Below are positions 48,050 to 59,050 of a stretch of DNA of 64,000 nucleotides, piece after piece. The translations under genes were made by a program, and so were the position numbers. A model generated the notes under the pieces. The model made no database searches. It saw only the letters and a list, made by a program, of their open reading frames with translations, and was not told where the DNA came from. The DNA lies in assembly GCF_001690185.1 (NCBI RefSeq), contig NZ_LZGN01000034.1, positions 186,001 to 250,000 on the forward strand. Reading direction: 5' to 3'. This DNA is from Gilliamella sp. wkB308. Its GTDB lineage: Bacteria > Pseudomonadota > Gammaproteobacteria > Enterobacterales > Orbaceae. Each line of letters starts with the position of its first letter. The first letter of the stretch is position 1.

Positions 48050-49522
48050 ATGCAGCGAATAACACGGCATTGTTTTGATAGCAGTGATTCACAAAAAATC
48101 AATTTATTAGAACAATATAATTCATTACTATCGTTATTAAAATCACATCTGACTGAGCGGACTTTTTCTGTCTTCGCCATTCCAAAATTGATAGAAGATG
48201 ATCATTACATTGCATGGTCTACCAATCTGGAAGGACAACCCATATTATTAAGCGATATTAATAATGAACTATATCGACAAACGGTAACGACAACGTTACA
48301 AACACGTATTATAGATATTGAAAATACCGTTAAATTGATGTCGTTAACCCCTGAACAACAAACACTGATTTCATCTTGGATACCAAGAATTAAAAGTTTA
48401 GGTAATTCGATTTTTGTCATTAATGATGAGCCTGTTATTGTTCATACGTTTGACGATCCTGTTTTACCGCCTAAAGTACCCGAACCCAAGCTTCCAACCA
48501 AATCGACTTGGCGTTGGTGGTCTATATTCCTTTTAGCATTGCTATTACTGGCATTAATTGGTGGGCTTTGGTATATCTTTTATCCATTTAATAAAGATAG
48601 TGTGGATGAAGCAAGTCATGTTTCAGCACCAGTAATAACACCTGCTGATGAAGAGAAAAAACCTCAATTAGAGCCAGTTGATGTTCCTGTCCAACCTGAA
48701 CCAGAAATCAAGCGAGATCCTAAACCTGTTGAGCACACAGAAACAATGGTTGAAGAGAAAAAACCGGAACCTGAAGAAAAGCCTAAACCAAAAGTTAAAA
48801 ATCCTGCTAACTGTATTACTAAAGAAGAGTTGGTCAGTAATCCTAATCCTTCTAAAATGGTAATGGTATTTGATAATTCATTGTCAATGATAGTGACATT
48901 AGCAGAGTCACCTGCTGAGGTTGAGCAGTATTTTCAATATATGGGTTATGGTTTTCCACGTTATATGTCGGAACAAGACAAGCTAAACTACGAAAAACGG
49001 ATGACTCGATTACCAAGCCGTTTATCAAGTAGCAAAAAGGTTGCTTTAACTAGCATTGATAAAATACAACAAAATATCAATATTTCACTAGTGACCCTAA
49101 CGGGCTGTCCATCGGCCGAAGCTTCACCTTTTTATAGTTATAAAAATCGTGGAACATTGAAAAATAAAATTAATAAACTGACGCCAACCGCTGCCGGTGG
49201 TGGGGGAACACCACTTTATAATGGATTAGAAAAAGCCAGTAAGATGCTTGATGGGGTAAAACGAGATGATTATATTTTAATTATCAGTGATGGTGAAGAT
49301 ACCTGTACCCATAAAAATATCTGTACATTAGCTCATCATATTTCAGTTTCAAAACCGCGTTTAAAAATCAATATTGTCGATATTGCTGGTGAACATAAGA
49401 TTGATTGTGTTGCAAATGCGACAGGGGGCAAGGTATATATAGCTCAGACACCAAAAGATATGATTAAACAGATGAATAAAGCCGTTTCAGATATGAAAAT
49501 TAATCGCCCTGTATGCCAATAA
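48050..49522 (+). CDS. SrfA-like N-domain + transmembrane + periplasmic vWA protein (paralog 2)
   Basis: A 490-residue paralog of the preceding gene. Starts alike (MQRITRHCFDSSDSQKINLL against MQRITRMLFDPNDLDKISLF). It has the same SrfA-like cytosolic domain, one transmembrane helix at about 158-178, a longer Pro/Glu/Lys-rich linker (about 185-255, with EKKPEPEEKPKPK) and a vWA domain with MIDAS D275-N-S-L-S279 and ISDGEDTC. The linker suggests the vWA head is held away from the membrane. The cysteines in CIT-, DGEDTC-, NICTLA- and the C-terminal RPVCQ positions are shared with paralog 1. The pair probably arose by tandem duplication and may form a heterodimer. It ends at a strong terminator. 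Confidence 0.75.
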   Translation: MQRITRHCFDSSDSQKINLLEQYNSLLSLLKSHLTERTFSVFAIPKLIEDDHYIAWSTNLEGQPILLSDINNELYRQTVTTTLQTRIIDIENTVKLMSLTPEQQTLISSWIPRIKSLGNSIFVINDEPVIVHTFDDPVLPPKVPEPKLPTKSTWRWWSIFLLALLLLALIGGLWYIFYPFNKDSVDEASHVSAPVITPADEEKKPQLEPVDVPVQPEPEIKRDPKPVEHTETMVEEKKPEPEEKPKPKVKNPANCITKEELVSNPNPSKMVMVFDNSLSMIVTLAESPAEVEQYFQYMGYGFPRYMSEQDKLNYEKRMTRLPSRLSSSKKVALTSIDKIQQNINISLVTLTGCPSAEASPFYSYKNRGTLKNKINKLTPTAAGGGGTPLYNGLEKASKMLDGVKRDDYILIISDGEDTCTHKNICTLAHHISVSKPRLKINIVDIAGEHKIDCVANATGGKVYIAQTPKDMIKQMNKAVSDMKINRPVCQ

Positions 49523-49573
49523 AGAATAAGACAGATAAATATTTATCGTAGACTATTAGCGAGTATTAATAAA

Positions 49574-49605
49574 AAAAAACCAGACTATTTTAAGTCTGGT
49601 TTTTT
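49574..49605. terminator. Bidirectional terminator between the srf locus and gyrB
   Basis: Stem ACCAGACT (49579-49586) pairs with AGTCTGGT (49593-49600), loop ATTTTA, with A-run on the left and T-run on the right. It ends both the srf locus and the converging gyrB transcript. Confidence 0.9.
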
Positions 49606-49622
49606 ATTCCAATTTGAGATAA

Positions 49623-52055
<2,433 letters not shown>

Positions 52056-52077
52056 TTATTTATATCATTCTGTATAT

Positions 52078-53151
52078 TTAGGAAATTATACCAGATTTTA
52101 TGTGAAAAATCTTATCATTTTCGTCAATCATATGGGTTACTTGGTCTTGGCTAACCGCCGTGATAAACACTTGTGAATTCGCCATTTTTAAGCGTTTAGC
52201 TAATAATGCTCGTTTATGATGATCTAATTCTGACGCAAAATCATCAATTAAATAGACACAAGGTTGTGTGCTTTGTTTTGAATAGTATTCACCTTGTGCA
52301 AGGCGTAGTGCACACATCAATAATTTTAATTGTCCCCGTGATAAGAAATCTTCAACAGGTATATTGTCAATACGCAAACGGATATCGGCTTTATGTGGGC
52401 CTAACGAAGTATAGTTGAGTAATCTATCTCGTTCATACTGTTTGTGTAATATGTCGCTATAATTAATGTTTTGTTCCCACCCTTGATAATATTGACAATT
52501 AAGCAGATATTCTGGCAAAAAGTCATGGCAGGTTTGTATGATTTCGGGAAAAATATGCTGTGAATACTCCGAGCGAATTTGACTTATTTTTTCAGCAATG
52601 GGAGCCAGCTCTTTATCCCAAGGCAACAATTGATTATAACTCGTGGATTGTTTTAATAAAGCATTACGTTGCTTAAATAACCGCTTTAAATTGTTCCATA
52701 AATGGATAAATTCAGGATAATGATGAAAACACCCCCAATCAATAAAAGCACGTCGATATTTAGGCCCACCAATAAGTAAATCAAATCCTTCTGGTGTAAT
52801 TAATTGAATGGGTAAGAGTTTAGCAAGATCGGTTAGTCGAAATCCCTCATCACCATCAATTTTAATTCTATTATCATTATTACGTGCTTTGACTAATCCA
52901 ATGGTTCGGGTTTGTTGATTAGATGATTCAATTTGGCTAAATAATGTCAATTCAGATTGTTCATGCTGAATAATACGATTGGATTGTATATGCCTAAATG
53001 CTCGTCCATGACCAAGCATATAAATAGCCTCAAGTAAGCTAGTTTTACCACTACCATTATCACCAACAATAAAGTTGAAATGGGGAGATAAACACAGCTC
53101 GGTATAAGATATATTACGAAAATGATGGATTTTGATCTGTGAAAGAATCAT
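52078..53151 (-). CDS. recF: DNA recombination/repair protein RecF
   Basis: A 357-residue SMC-like ATPase that loads RecA at gaps. Walker A is VGDNGSGKTSLLEAIYMLGHGR near residue 30. An ABC-type signature (LSRGQLKLL) lies at about 267-276 and Walker B (VYLIDDFASELDHHKR) follows. The length matches E. coli RecF (357). It lies 44 bases after dnaN and before gyrB, the usual order. Confidence 0.96.
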   Translation of the reverse strand: MILSQIKIHHFRNISYTELCLSPHFNFIVGDNGSGKTSLLEAIYMLGHGRAFRHIQSNRIIQHEQSELTLFSQIESSNQQTRTIGLVKARNNDNRIKIDGDEGFRLTDLAKLLPIQLITPEGFDLLIGGPKYRRAFIDWGCFHHYPEFIHLWNNLKRLFKQRNALLKQSTSYNQLLPWDKELAPIAEKISQIRSEYSQHIFPEIIQTCHDFLPEYLLNCQYYQGWEQNINYSDILHKQYERDRLLNYTSLGPHKADIRLRIDNIPVEDFLSRGQLKLLMCALRLAQGEYYSKQSTQPCVYLIDDFASELDHHKRALLAKRLKMANSQVFITAVSQDQVTHMIDENDKIFHIKSGIIS

Positions 53152-53195
53152 ATAAGCTAAGTTATTCCGGCCTAAGCCGGAAAGGTTAAATTTGA

Positions 53196-54299
53196 TTATA
53201 AGCGCATTGGCATGACAACATAAATGGCTGATTGATCATTAATATCTTCAATTTGTACACTTGATGTGGCATCAGTTAAAAGTAGTTGTACGCTATCGCA
53301 CTTCAATGTATTTAATATATCTAATAAATAGGTCACATTAAAGCCAATTTCAAGTTCTGCTGAAGAATATTTTACATCAACCACTTCTTCTGCTTCTTCT
53401 TGTTCTGGGTTATTTGCTGTAATTTTTAATTGGTTGTTTTGAACATGAAGCCGGATACCGCGAAATTTTTCATTAGATAAAATGGCAACACGTGATAGTG
53501 AATTTCTAAACTCTTCACACGAAACTTCTAAAGGTTTATCAGGATTACGTGGCAATACTCGTTTGTAATCAGGGAATCTGCCGTCAATCAGTTTTGAGGT
53601 GAAGGTAAAATCGCCGAGATTCACTCGTAAGTTATTATTACCAATTTGTATATTGATAATATCGTCATTATCACTCACCAATTTTGCCAGTTCAATAACG
53701 CCTTTTCTTGGTAAAATCACCGAACAAGATGTTGCAATATTTTGACCAATCGGTTGCGAACAAAGAGCAAGTCGATGTCCATCGGTTGCAACAGATTTTA
53801 AAAGCCCATCTTCGATTTCGAATAACATACCATTAAGGTAGTATCTTACATCTTGGTTAGCCATCGAAAACTGGACGGCATCAATAAGACGTTTAATTGT
53901 TTTTTGTGGCACAGAAAGCTCGACATCGCTTTGCCAATTTTCTAAGTTAGGAAAATCACCGGCAGGTAGTGTAGATAAGGAAAATTTACTTCGACCAGAT
54001 TGAATCATCAATCGATTATCATCAACAGTTATAGAGATCTGAGCATTGTTGGGTAAATTTCGACAAATATCAAGAAACTTTCTCGCTGGTACTGTGGTTG
54101 CACCGGGTTCGTTTGCTTCTGTAAGCGGGATATGAGCAATCATCTCTATTTCAAGATCGGTTCCCGTCATGGATAATGTACTATCACTTACTTGTAACAA
54201 TAAATTGCCTAAAATTGGTAGTGTTGGACGACTACTTAAAGGCGCACTAACAAGTTGCAATGGTTTGATAAGTTTTTCTCGATCAATAATAAATTTCAT
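53196..54299 (-). CDS. dnaN: DNA polymerase III beta subunit (sliding clamp)
   Basis: A 367-residue clamp made of three repeated domains, starting MKFIIDREKLIKPLQLVSAP with the PTLPILGNLLLQV segment and ending with the conserved C-terminal VVMPMRL. The length equals E. coli DnaN (366). It lies 16 bases after dnaA ends and is co-transcribed with it. Confidence 0.98.
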   Translation of the reverse strand: MKFIIDREKLIKPLQLVSAPLSSRPTLPILGNLLLQVSDSTLSMTGTDLEIEMIAHIPLTEANEPGATTVPARKFLDICRNLPNNAQISITVDDNRLMIQSGRSKFSLSTLPAGDFPNLENWQSDVELSVPQKTIKRLIDAVQFSMANQDVRYYLNGMLFEIEDGLLKSVATDGHRLALCSQPIGQNIATSCSVILPRKGVIELAKLVSDNDDIINIQIGNNNLRVNLGDFTFTSKLIDGRFPDYKRVLPRNPDKPLEVSCEEFRNSLSRVAILSNEKFRGIRLHVQNNQLKITANNPEQEEAEEVVDVKYSSAELEIGFNVTYLLDILNTLKCDSVQLLLTDATSSVQIEDINDQSAIYVVMPMRL

Positions 54300-54315
54300 A
54301 ATGTTGATTCTTTTA

Positions 54316-55674
54316 TTAAGTTGATAATGTTCGAATTAAATTGGAATAATCCTCTTTAATATCATTGCTTTCTTCTTTTAATTCAGCGATCTTTCTGCAT
54401 GCATGTAAAACAGTCGTATGATCTCTTCCGCCAAAGCCATCACCAATTTCAGGAAGGCTTTTATTTGTTAATTCTTTTGCTAATGCCATGGCAACTTGCC
54501 GCGGTCTTGCAACAGAACGGGAACGACGTTTAGAAAGTAGATCCGATACTTTAATTTTATAATACTCTGCAACCGTTTTTTGGATATTATCAATAGTAAT
54601 TAATTTTTCTTGTAAGGCAAGTAAATCTTTTAGCGCATCTTTAACAAAATCAATGGTGATTGCTTTACCTGTGAAATTTGCATTAGCAATTACCCGATTT
54701 AATGCGCCTTCTAGTTCTCGCACATTAGAACGTAATCGTTTAGCAATAAAAAAAGCGACCTCTTCAGGTAATTTTATATTATTTTCTTCGGCTTTTTTCA
54801 TCAAAATTGCGACTCGTGTTTCAAGTTCTGGTGGTTCAATAGCAATCGTTAAGCCCCAGCCAAAACGTGATTTTAAGCGATCTTCAACGCCATCAATTTC
54901 TTTGGGATAGCGGTCTGAAGTTAAAATAATTTGTTGGTTACCTTCTAATAATGAATTAAAGGTATGAAAGAATTCTTCTTGTGATCGCTCTTTATTGGCA
55001 AAGAATTGGATATCATCAATAAGTAATGCATCAACAGAACGATAGTAAATTTTGAACTCTTCTATCGCATTATTTTGCAGTGCCTTTACCATATCTTGAA
55101 CAAATCGTTCTGAATGCATATAAACCACTTTGGCATTACTTTTGACTTCCATGATTTGATTGCCTACAGCATGTAATAAATGGGTCTTACCTAAACCTGT
55201 TGAGCCGTACAAAAATAGTGGGTTATAAGCTTTTCCTGGATTTTGAGCAACTTGTTTGGCAGCAGCAACGGCGAGTTGGTTAGATTTACCTTCAACAAAG
55301 CTATTGAATGTATGTTTATGGTTAATCCCCGAGTGATAGGTATGATTATTATTACTTTCTTTGGTTGTTTTCCAAGCCGGCATTACATCCGTTTTAGGCT
55401 GATTATTTTTAGTTTTTTTTTCCATTGACAATGTTGATCCCACCTCAAGGTATAGCTTTAGGGAATCATCATTGAAAAGTGTATTGATCAATTGAGATAT
55501 ATTGTTAAGGTATTTATTTTTTACCCAATCTAATACAAATCTGTTTGGTGCATAAATATAGAGTTTGTTATCAATCATTTCCGCTTGCAATGGGCGAATC
55601 CATAAATTGAATTCCGTTGTAGGAAGTTCTTCTTGTAGTTGAGAAAGACATTCTTGCCAGATAGCGGTAGGCAC
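54316..55674 (-). CDS. dnaA: Chromosomal replication initiator protein DnaA
   Basis: A 452-residue AAA+ initiator. Domain I (1-90, [19 protein letters not shown]), a short linker, the AAA+ domain with Walker [19 protein letters not shown] and Walker [12 protein letters not shown], and the C-terminal DNA-binding domain with the DnaA signature [14 protein letters not shown]. The start codon is GTG at 55672-55674 with AAGGAG upstream, as in E. coli. A perfect DnaA box sits in its promoter, which suggests autoregulation. The usual rpmH neighbour is replaced by ompA. Confidence 0.98.
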   Translation of the reverse strand: MPTAIWQECLSQLQEELPTTEFNLWIRPLQAEMIDNKLYIYAPNRFVLDWVKNKYLNNISQLINTLFNDDSLKLYLEVGSTLSMEKKTKNNQPKTDVMPAWKTTKESNNNHTYHSGINHKHTFNSFVEGKSNQLAVAAAKQVAQNPGKAYNPLFLYGSTGLGKTHLLHAVGNQIMEVKSNAKVVYMHSERFVQDMVKALQNNAIEEFKIYYRSVDALLIDDIQFFANKERSQEEFFHTFNSLLEGNQQIILTSDRYPKEIDGVEDRLKSRFGWGLTIAIEPPELETRVAILMKKAEENNIKLPEEVAFFIAKRLRSNVRELEGALNRVIANANFTGKAITIDFVKDALKDLLALQEKLITIDNIQKTVAEYYKIKVSDLLSKRRSRSVARPRQVAMALAKELTNKSLPEIGDGFGGRDHTTVLHACRKIAELKEESNDIKEDYSNLIRTLST

Positions 55675-55715
55675 AAATCACTCCTTTAATTTTTATTATT
55701 AACAGCACATCGTTA

Positions 55716-55765
55716 ATTATAATCTTTTTTGTGGATAATTTATAGAGTTTTAATGTTTATTCACT
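55716..55765 (-). promoter_or_regulatory. dnaA promoter region with DnaA boxes
   Basis: On the minus strand a perfect -10 TATAAT lies at 55716-55721. TGTGGATAA at 55730-55738 is a perfect DnaA box (TTATCCACA read in reverse), between -10 and the weak -35. TTATTCACT at 55757-55765 differs from a DnaA box at one position. Binding would repress dnaA. The region is too short to look like a full oriC. Confidence 0.7.
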
Positions 55766-55780
55766 AACTTATTAGCAATA

Positions 55781-55805
55781 AAAAACCCGGATTAACCGGG
55801 TTTTT
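55781..55805 (-). terminator. Terminator after ompA
   Basis: A 10-bp perfect stem (AAAAACCCGG with CCGGGTTTTT, loop ATTAA) lies 20 bases past the ompA stop codon, with a U-run on the ompA strand. It isolates ompA from dnaA. Confidence 0.92.
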
Positions 55806-55825
55806 ATTGTTTTGAAAATCGAAAA

Positions 55826-56923
55826 TTAGTGAGTTGTTTCTCTAACTTGTTGAAGGTTAGTTGCTTTCACTTCGATTTGTACACGACGATCTGGTGCTAA
55901 ACATGCTTTTAATGTAGCGCCACGTTTGCCATTACATTCACTGCCAGTTACTGGTTGAGATTTACCTACACCACGAGCACTGATGATATCAGATGGAACA
56001 CCTTTAGATACTAAGTATTTCATCACAGATTGAGCGCGTTGTTCTGAAAGTTTTTGGTTGTAGTTTTCTGAACCGATACGGTCAGTATGACCAATTACTA
56101 CGATTGCAGTTTGAGTAGGGCTAAGTTTGATAAGATCTTGTAATAATCTATCTAACTCTTCACGACCTTTTTCTTTTAAGTCAGCTTTTGCATATGCAAA
56201 TAGAACGTCAGCGTTTAAATCGTAAACTCGTTCAGAAGTTTTAACAACAACTGGAGCTTCAACAGCTGGAGAACCTAAACGGTAAGTGATACCTAAGCTT
56301 AAAGTTCCTGCATCTGGAGATGCGTCAGTTTTAGTATGGATGTGGTTAACATATTGATACTCTAAACGAGTAGAGAAGTCTTCTGCAAAACGGTAGTCTA
56401 AACCTAATGCATAAACTGGAGAAACGTCAGTTTTTGTTCCGCCTTTGCCATAACTTTCTTTAACGTATCCACCGTTTTTCCATTTAGCGATAGTGATCAT
56501 TGCACCTGCACGACCATAAACATCTAAATCATCAGAGATGAAAGATAACGGATAGCTTAATTTACCAGTTAAAGAAACACCTTGAGCAGAAACTTTACTA
56601 TGACCTACGTCATAAGTTTTACCTGCATTGTGGTAAGATCTTTTATATTTAGCAGAACCTAACCAATCATAACCTAATTCAAATGCTAAATATGGGTTAG
56701 CTTGGAAGCCAAGGAATGCACCACCAGCAACGTTACTTTTGTCAGTTGTGCTGATTTTAACATCACGACTAAATGCACGTACTTTACTTTGATCTAAACT
56801 ATAAAGTTCTGACCAGCCTAATTTACCACCAACGTAAAAAGTGTTGTCTTCATATGCTGCATTTGCCGCAGTAGCTGTTAAGCTAGCAACTGCGATTGCT
56901 AGAGCTAAAGTTGTTTTTTTCAT
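55826..56923 (-). CDS. ompA: OmpA-family outer membrane protein
   Basis: A 365-residue porin-like protein. A signal peptide ends at about residue 22 (ATAANAAYE). The N-terminal eight-stranded beta-barrel (about 23-210) starts TFYVGGKLGWSELY. A hinge (VVVKTSERVYDLNADVLFAY) leads to a C-terminal peptidoglycan-binding OmpA domain (about 235-355) with VIGHTDRIGSENYNQKLSEQ and its Cys pair (CNGKRGATLKAC). It is about 20 residues longer than E. coli OmpA (346). An extended -10 promoter lies about 125 bases upstream. Confidence 0.93.
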   Translation of the reverse strand: MKKTTLALAIAVASLTATAANAAYEDNTFYVGGKLGWSELYSLDQSKVRAFSRDVKISTTDKSNVAGGAFLGFQANPYLAFELGYDWLGSAKYKRSYHNAGKTYDVGHSKVSAQGVSLTGKLSYPLSFISDDLDVYGRAGAMITIAKWKNGGYVKESYGKGGTKTDVSPVYALGLDYRFAEDFSTRLEYQYVNHIHTKTDASPDAGTLSLGITYRLGSPAVEAPVVVKTSERVYDLNADVLFAYAKADLKEKGREELDRLLQDLIKLSPTQTAIVVIGHTDRIGSENYNQKLSEQRAQSVMKYLVSKGVPSDIISARGVGKSQPVTGSECNGKRGATLKACLAPDRRVQIEVKATNLQQVRETTH

Positions 56924-57045
56924 TTTGTTGCCTCAACTTGAATGTTGTTATAGACGTTGTTTGCTTTCCTTTTAATTAAATTTTACTTTAAATAAAGGAT
57001 CGATTACTTATTGTTTTTAATTATGATGCACATAATTTGATTTCA

Positions 57046-57054
57046 ATTATAGCA
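57046..57054 (-). promoter_or_regulatory. Probable ompA promoter (extended -10)
   Basis: On the minus strand TGCTATAAT is a perfect extended -10 element. Transcription from about 57039 gives a leader of about 116 bases before the ompA start codon, as long as the stabilising leader in E. coli. The -35 is weak. Confidence 0.45.
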
Positions 57055-57114
57055 TATATTATACGCAGATCTATAATTAATGACACTTTATGTAAAAAAA
57101 GTTTACACAATCTT

Positions 57115-58023
57115 TTAAGTAATTTTATTGATGACGATATAAAAGTCATTGATTGTTGTTGATAATAAGTTCGCCATGATGAAAAAATCGGCTTCTAATT
57201 TTTTATCAAATTCATCAGCGCCAATATCCTCATTTTCATCTAAAACACTCGAATCAAATTTAATTCGCTTCAATGTTAAATCATTATTGACGATAAAATT
57301 CACACCTCTTTCGTCGATAATTTTCACTTTTGTTATCCATTTTCCCGAATCAAAATGTATCATCATTTCATCACTAGTGATATCTTGGTTTTTGCAGCTA
57401 ATAATCCCGTTTCCTTCAAGTGGGTCTTTTAATTCGGCTTGATCGCCTAATATAAAAGGTGCAAAGTTTAGTTTTTCTTTGACCCAAGTTGTCATGATTT
57501 GCTCAAGTGGTTTTTCAATGGAGAGCGGAGTTAATGCGAGTGCTCCTAATTCCTTACGTAAAATAGCCAGAATATCTTCTGCTTGCTTAAAGCTGCTGGT
57601 ATCAAGAATAATACGTTTATTTATGGTGTCTATCCATAACCAGTAATGATTGTATTTACTAAATGCTCTAGGCATAAGGTCGATCATGACTTCATCTTTT
57701 AACGTTGCCTTTTCATTTTTAGTTAACTTTCTACTGAGTGCTTGTTCTTGTTTATCAATTTTTTCAAGTAGAGCTTGTTTGATAACAGGAGCCGGTAAAA
57801 TTTTTGTTTCTTTTTTTATACGTAATAAAAGGTGACCTTGCATATCAACAATAAAATTATCGTGATAATTATCATTATAAGGTGAAACCCAACCCATTTT
57901 CATGGTATCTATATTTCCACATGGGGTAAAAGGTACCGATTTGATAGCTTTTTCAATAGCGTTTTTGTCAAGCAAAGTGTCATTATTAAGTTGGTAAATA
58001 ATGGCATTTTTAAACCAAAGCAT
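57115..58023 (-). CDS. rdgC: Recombination-associated protein RdgC
   Basis: A 302-residue DNA-binding protein that forms a ring on DNA and limits RecA activity. It begins MLWFKNAIIYQLNNDTLLDK, like E. coli RdgC (303). The middle carries FDSGKWITKVKII and the C-terminal half ends with FDKKLEADFFIMA. It lies between ompA and the MipA-like gene; the neighbouring genes are unrelated. Confidence 0.92.
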   Translation of the reverse strand: MLWFKNAIIYQLNNDTLLDKNAIEKAIKSVPFTPCGNIDTMKMGWVSPYNDNYHDNFIVDMQGHLLLRIKKETKILPAPVIKQALLEKIDKQEQALSRKLTKNEKATLKDEVMIDLMPRAFSKYNHYWLWIDTINKRIILDTSSFKQAEDILAILRKELGALALTPLSIEKPLEQIMTTWVKEKLNFAPFILGDQAELKDPLEGNGIISCKNQDITSDEMMIHFDSGKWITKVKIIDERGVNFIVNNDLTLKRIKFDSSVLDENEDIGADEFDKKLEADFFIMANLLSTTINDFYIVINKIT

Positions 58024-58129
58024 AATTTTGATTTCCTAAATTTATTTTAATGATATCCAAACTGTATCAGGATTAATTTGATTAAATCGTTTATCTATAT
58101 TGTATGGGGTAAATATAAAAGTATTGAAA

Positions 58130-58879
58130 TTAAAATTTATAAGAGACTCCCATATAAAGTGAGGTTACAGTGCTTTTGTTAACCATTGGGCTATCAGCTA
58201 CATCACCGGTTAATTTGTCGACATGCATACCACCGAACAGATTAAGATGATCGGTTAATGCATATTGTGCGCCTATTTCGATATAGGGTGTGAAAGATCC
58301 GTTAGCATGATAATAGCGTAAACCAGAACGAGAAGATTCTTTATGTGATATCCCATAGTAATAATTATTGTGCTTGTTATTTGCCCAGTTGATACCTATT
58401 GTTGGAACAATAATTAAATTACCTAGCATAAATGGTACGCTGTAATCGGCATTGACTAAAATGCTATTACTTTTATTTAGCATGTCTGCTCCAATGCTGC
58501 TTGAGAAACTGCCCCAATTGGTATCAATAGAGTATTCAATTTCTGCTAATAATGTTGCATGACGGCTATCAAGCCGTTTTAATTGGCGATTATTTGAGTC
58601 GTGTGGTTTGAATTCATTATCAAGATAACGAGCACCAATAGATAAACTTTGATTATCGTTGTTAAAAATATACACACCAGCCGATAAATCATCAATAAAA
58701 AATGTATTATTATCGTAATCGATATGGGGAACTGGATAGTAACTGGAACGATAACCTTTGTAAGGTGAATTTGACCAACCCCCACCAACACCGATAAAAG
58801 TAGGATCTGCTAATGCGGTTTCACTCAATGCTAATGCAGATAACGCTAATATAGAAAGTATGCAGTGTGATTTTTTCAT
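58130..58879 (-). CDS. MipA/OmpV-family outer membrane protein
   Basis: About 249 residues from the chosen start. A signal peptide (MKKSHCILSILALSALALSE to about TALAD) precedes a beta-barrel with aromatic-rich alternating strands and ends in a terminal Phe (SLYMGVSYKF), typical of outer-membrane barrels. The N-terminal FIGVGGGWSNSPYKGY and strand pattern fit the MipA/OmpV family of unknown specificity. An upstream in-frame ATG at 58894 would add MDINP; the shorter start gives a canonical signal peptide. It is divergent from the aminotransferase gene. Confidence 0.78.
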   Translation of the reverse strand: MKKSHCILSILALSALALSETALADPTFIGVGGGWSNSPYKGYRSSYYPVPHIDYDNNTFFIDDLSAGVYIFNNDNQSLSIGARYLDNEFKPHDSNNRQLKRLDSRHATLLAEIEYSIDTNWGSFSSSIGADMLNKSNSILVNADYSVPFMLGNLIIVPTIGINWANNKHNNYYYGISHKESSRSGLRYYHANGSFTPYIEIGAQYALTDHLNLFGGMHVDKLTGDVADSPMVNKSTVTSLYMGVSYKF

Positions 58880-59050
58880 AGGGTTTATATCCATTTGGGT
58901 AACAATGCTATCCTCTAGCAGAAAATTATTTCGCTGAGTTTGATACTATCGTCACACAATCTATACAGTAATTGTACATTGTAACAAACAATTTTCTTGA
59001 ATAATAATGCCACATTTTATCGTGTTTGAATATGGATTAGTGAGATAATT

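Noticed and set aside
31622-49522. A complete type VI secretion system
   Set aside because: TagTSRQ-like genes are present but no sheath (TssB/C), Hcp, VgrG, ClpV or membrane-complex genes are found in the window.
31622-49522. Prophage or integrative element boundary
   Set aside because: No integrase, tRNA, direct repeats, phage structural genes or obvious composition break were seen; the locus ends cleanly at a shared terminator with gyrB.
55675-55825. Chromosomal origin (oriC) next to dnaA
   Set aside because: Only one perfect and one near DnaA box in about 150 bases; no array of boxes or long AT-rich unwinding element that stands out from the background.
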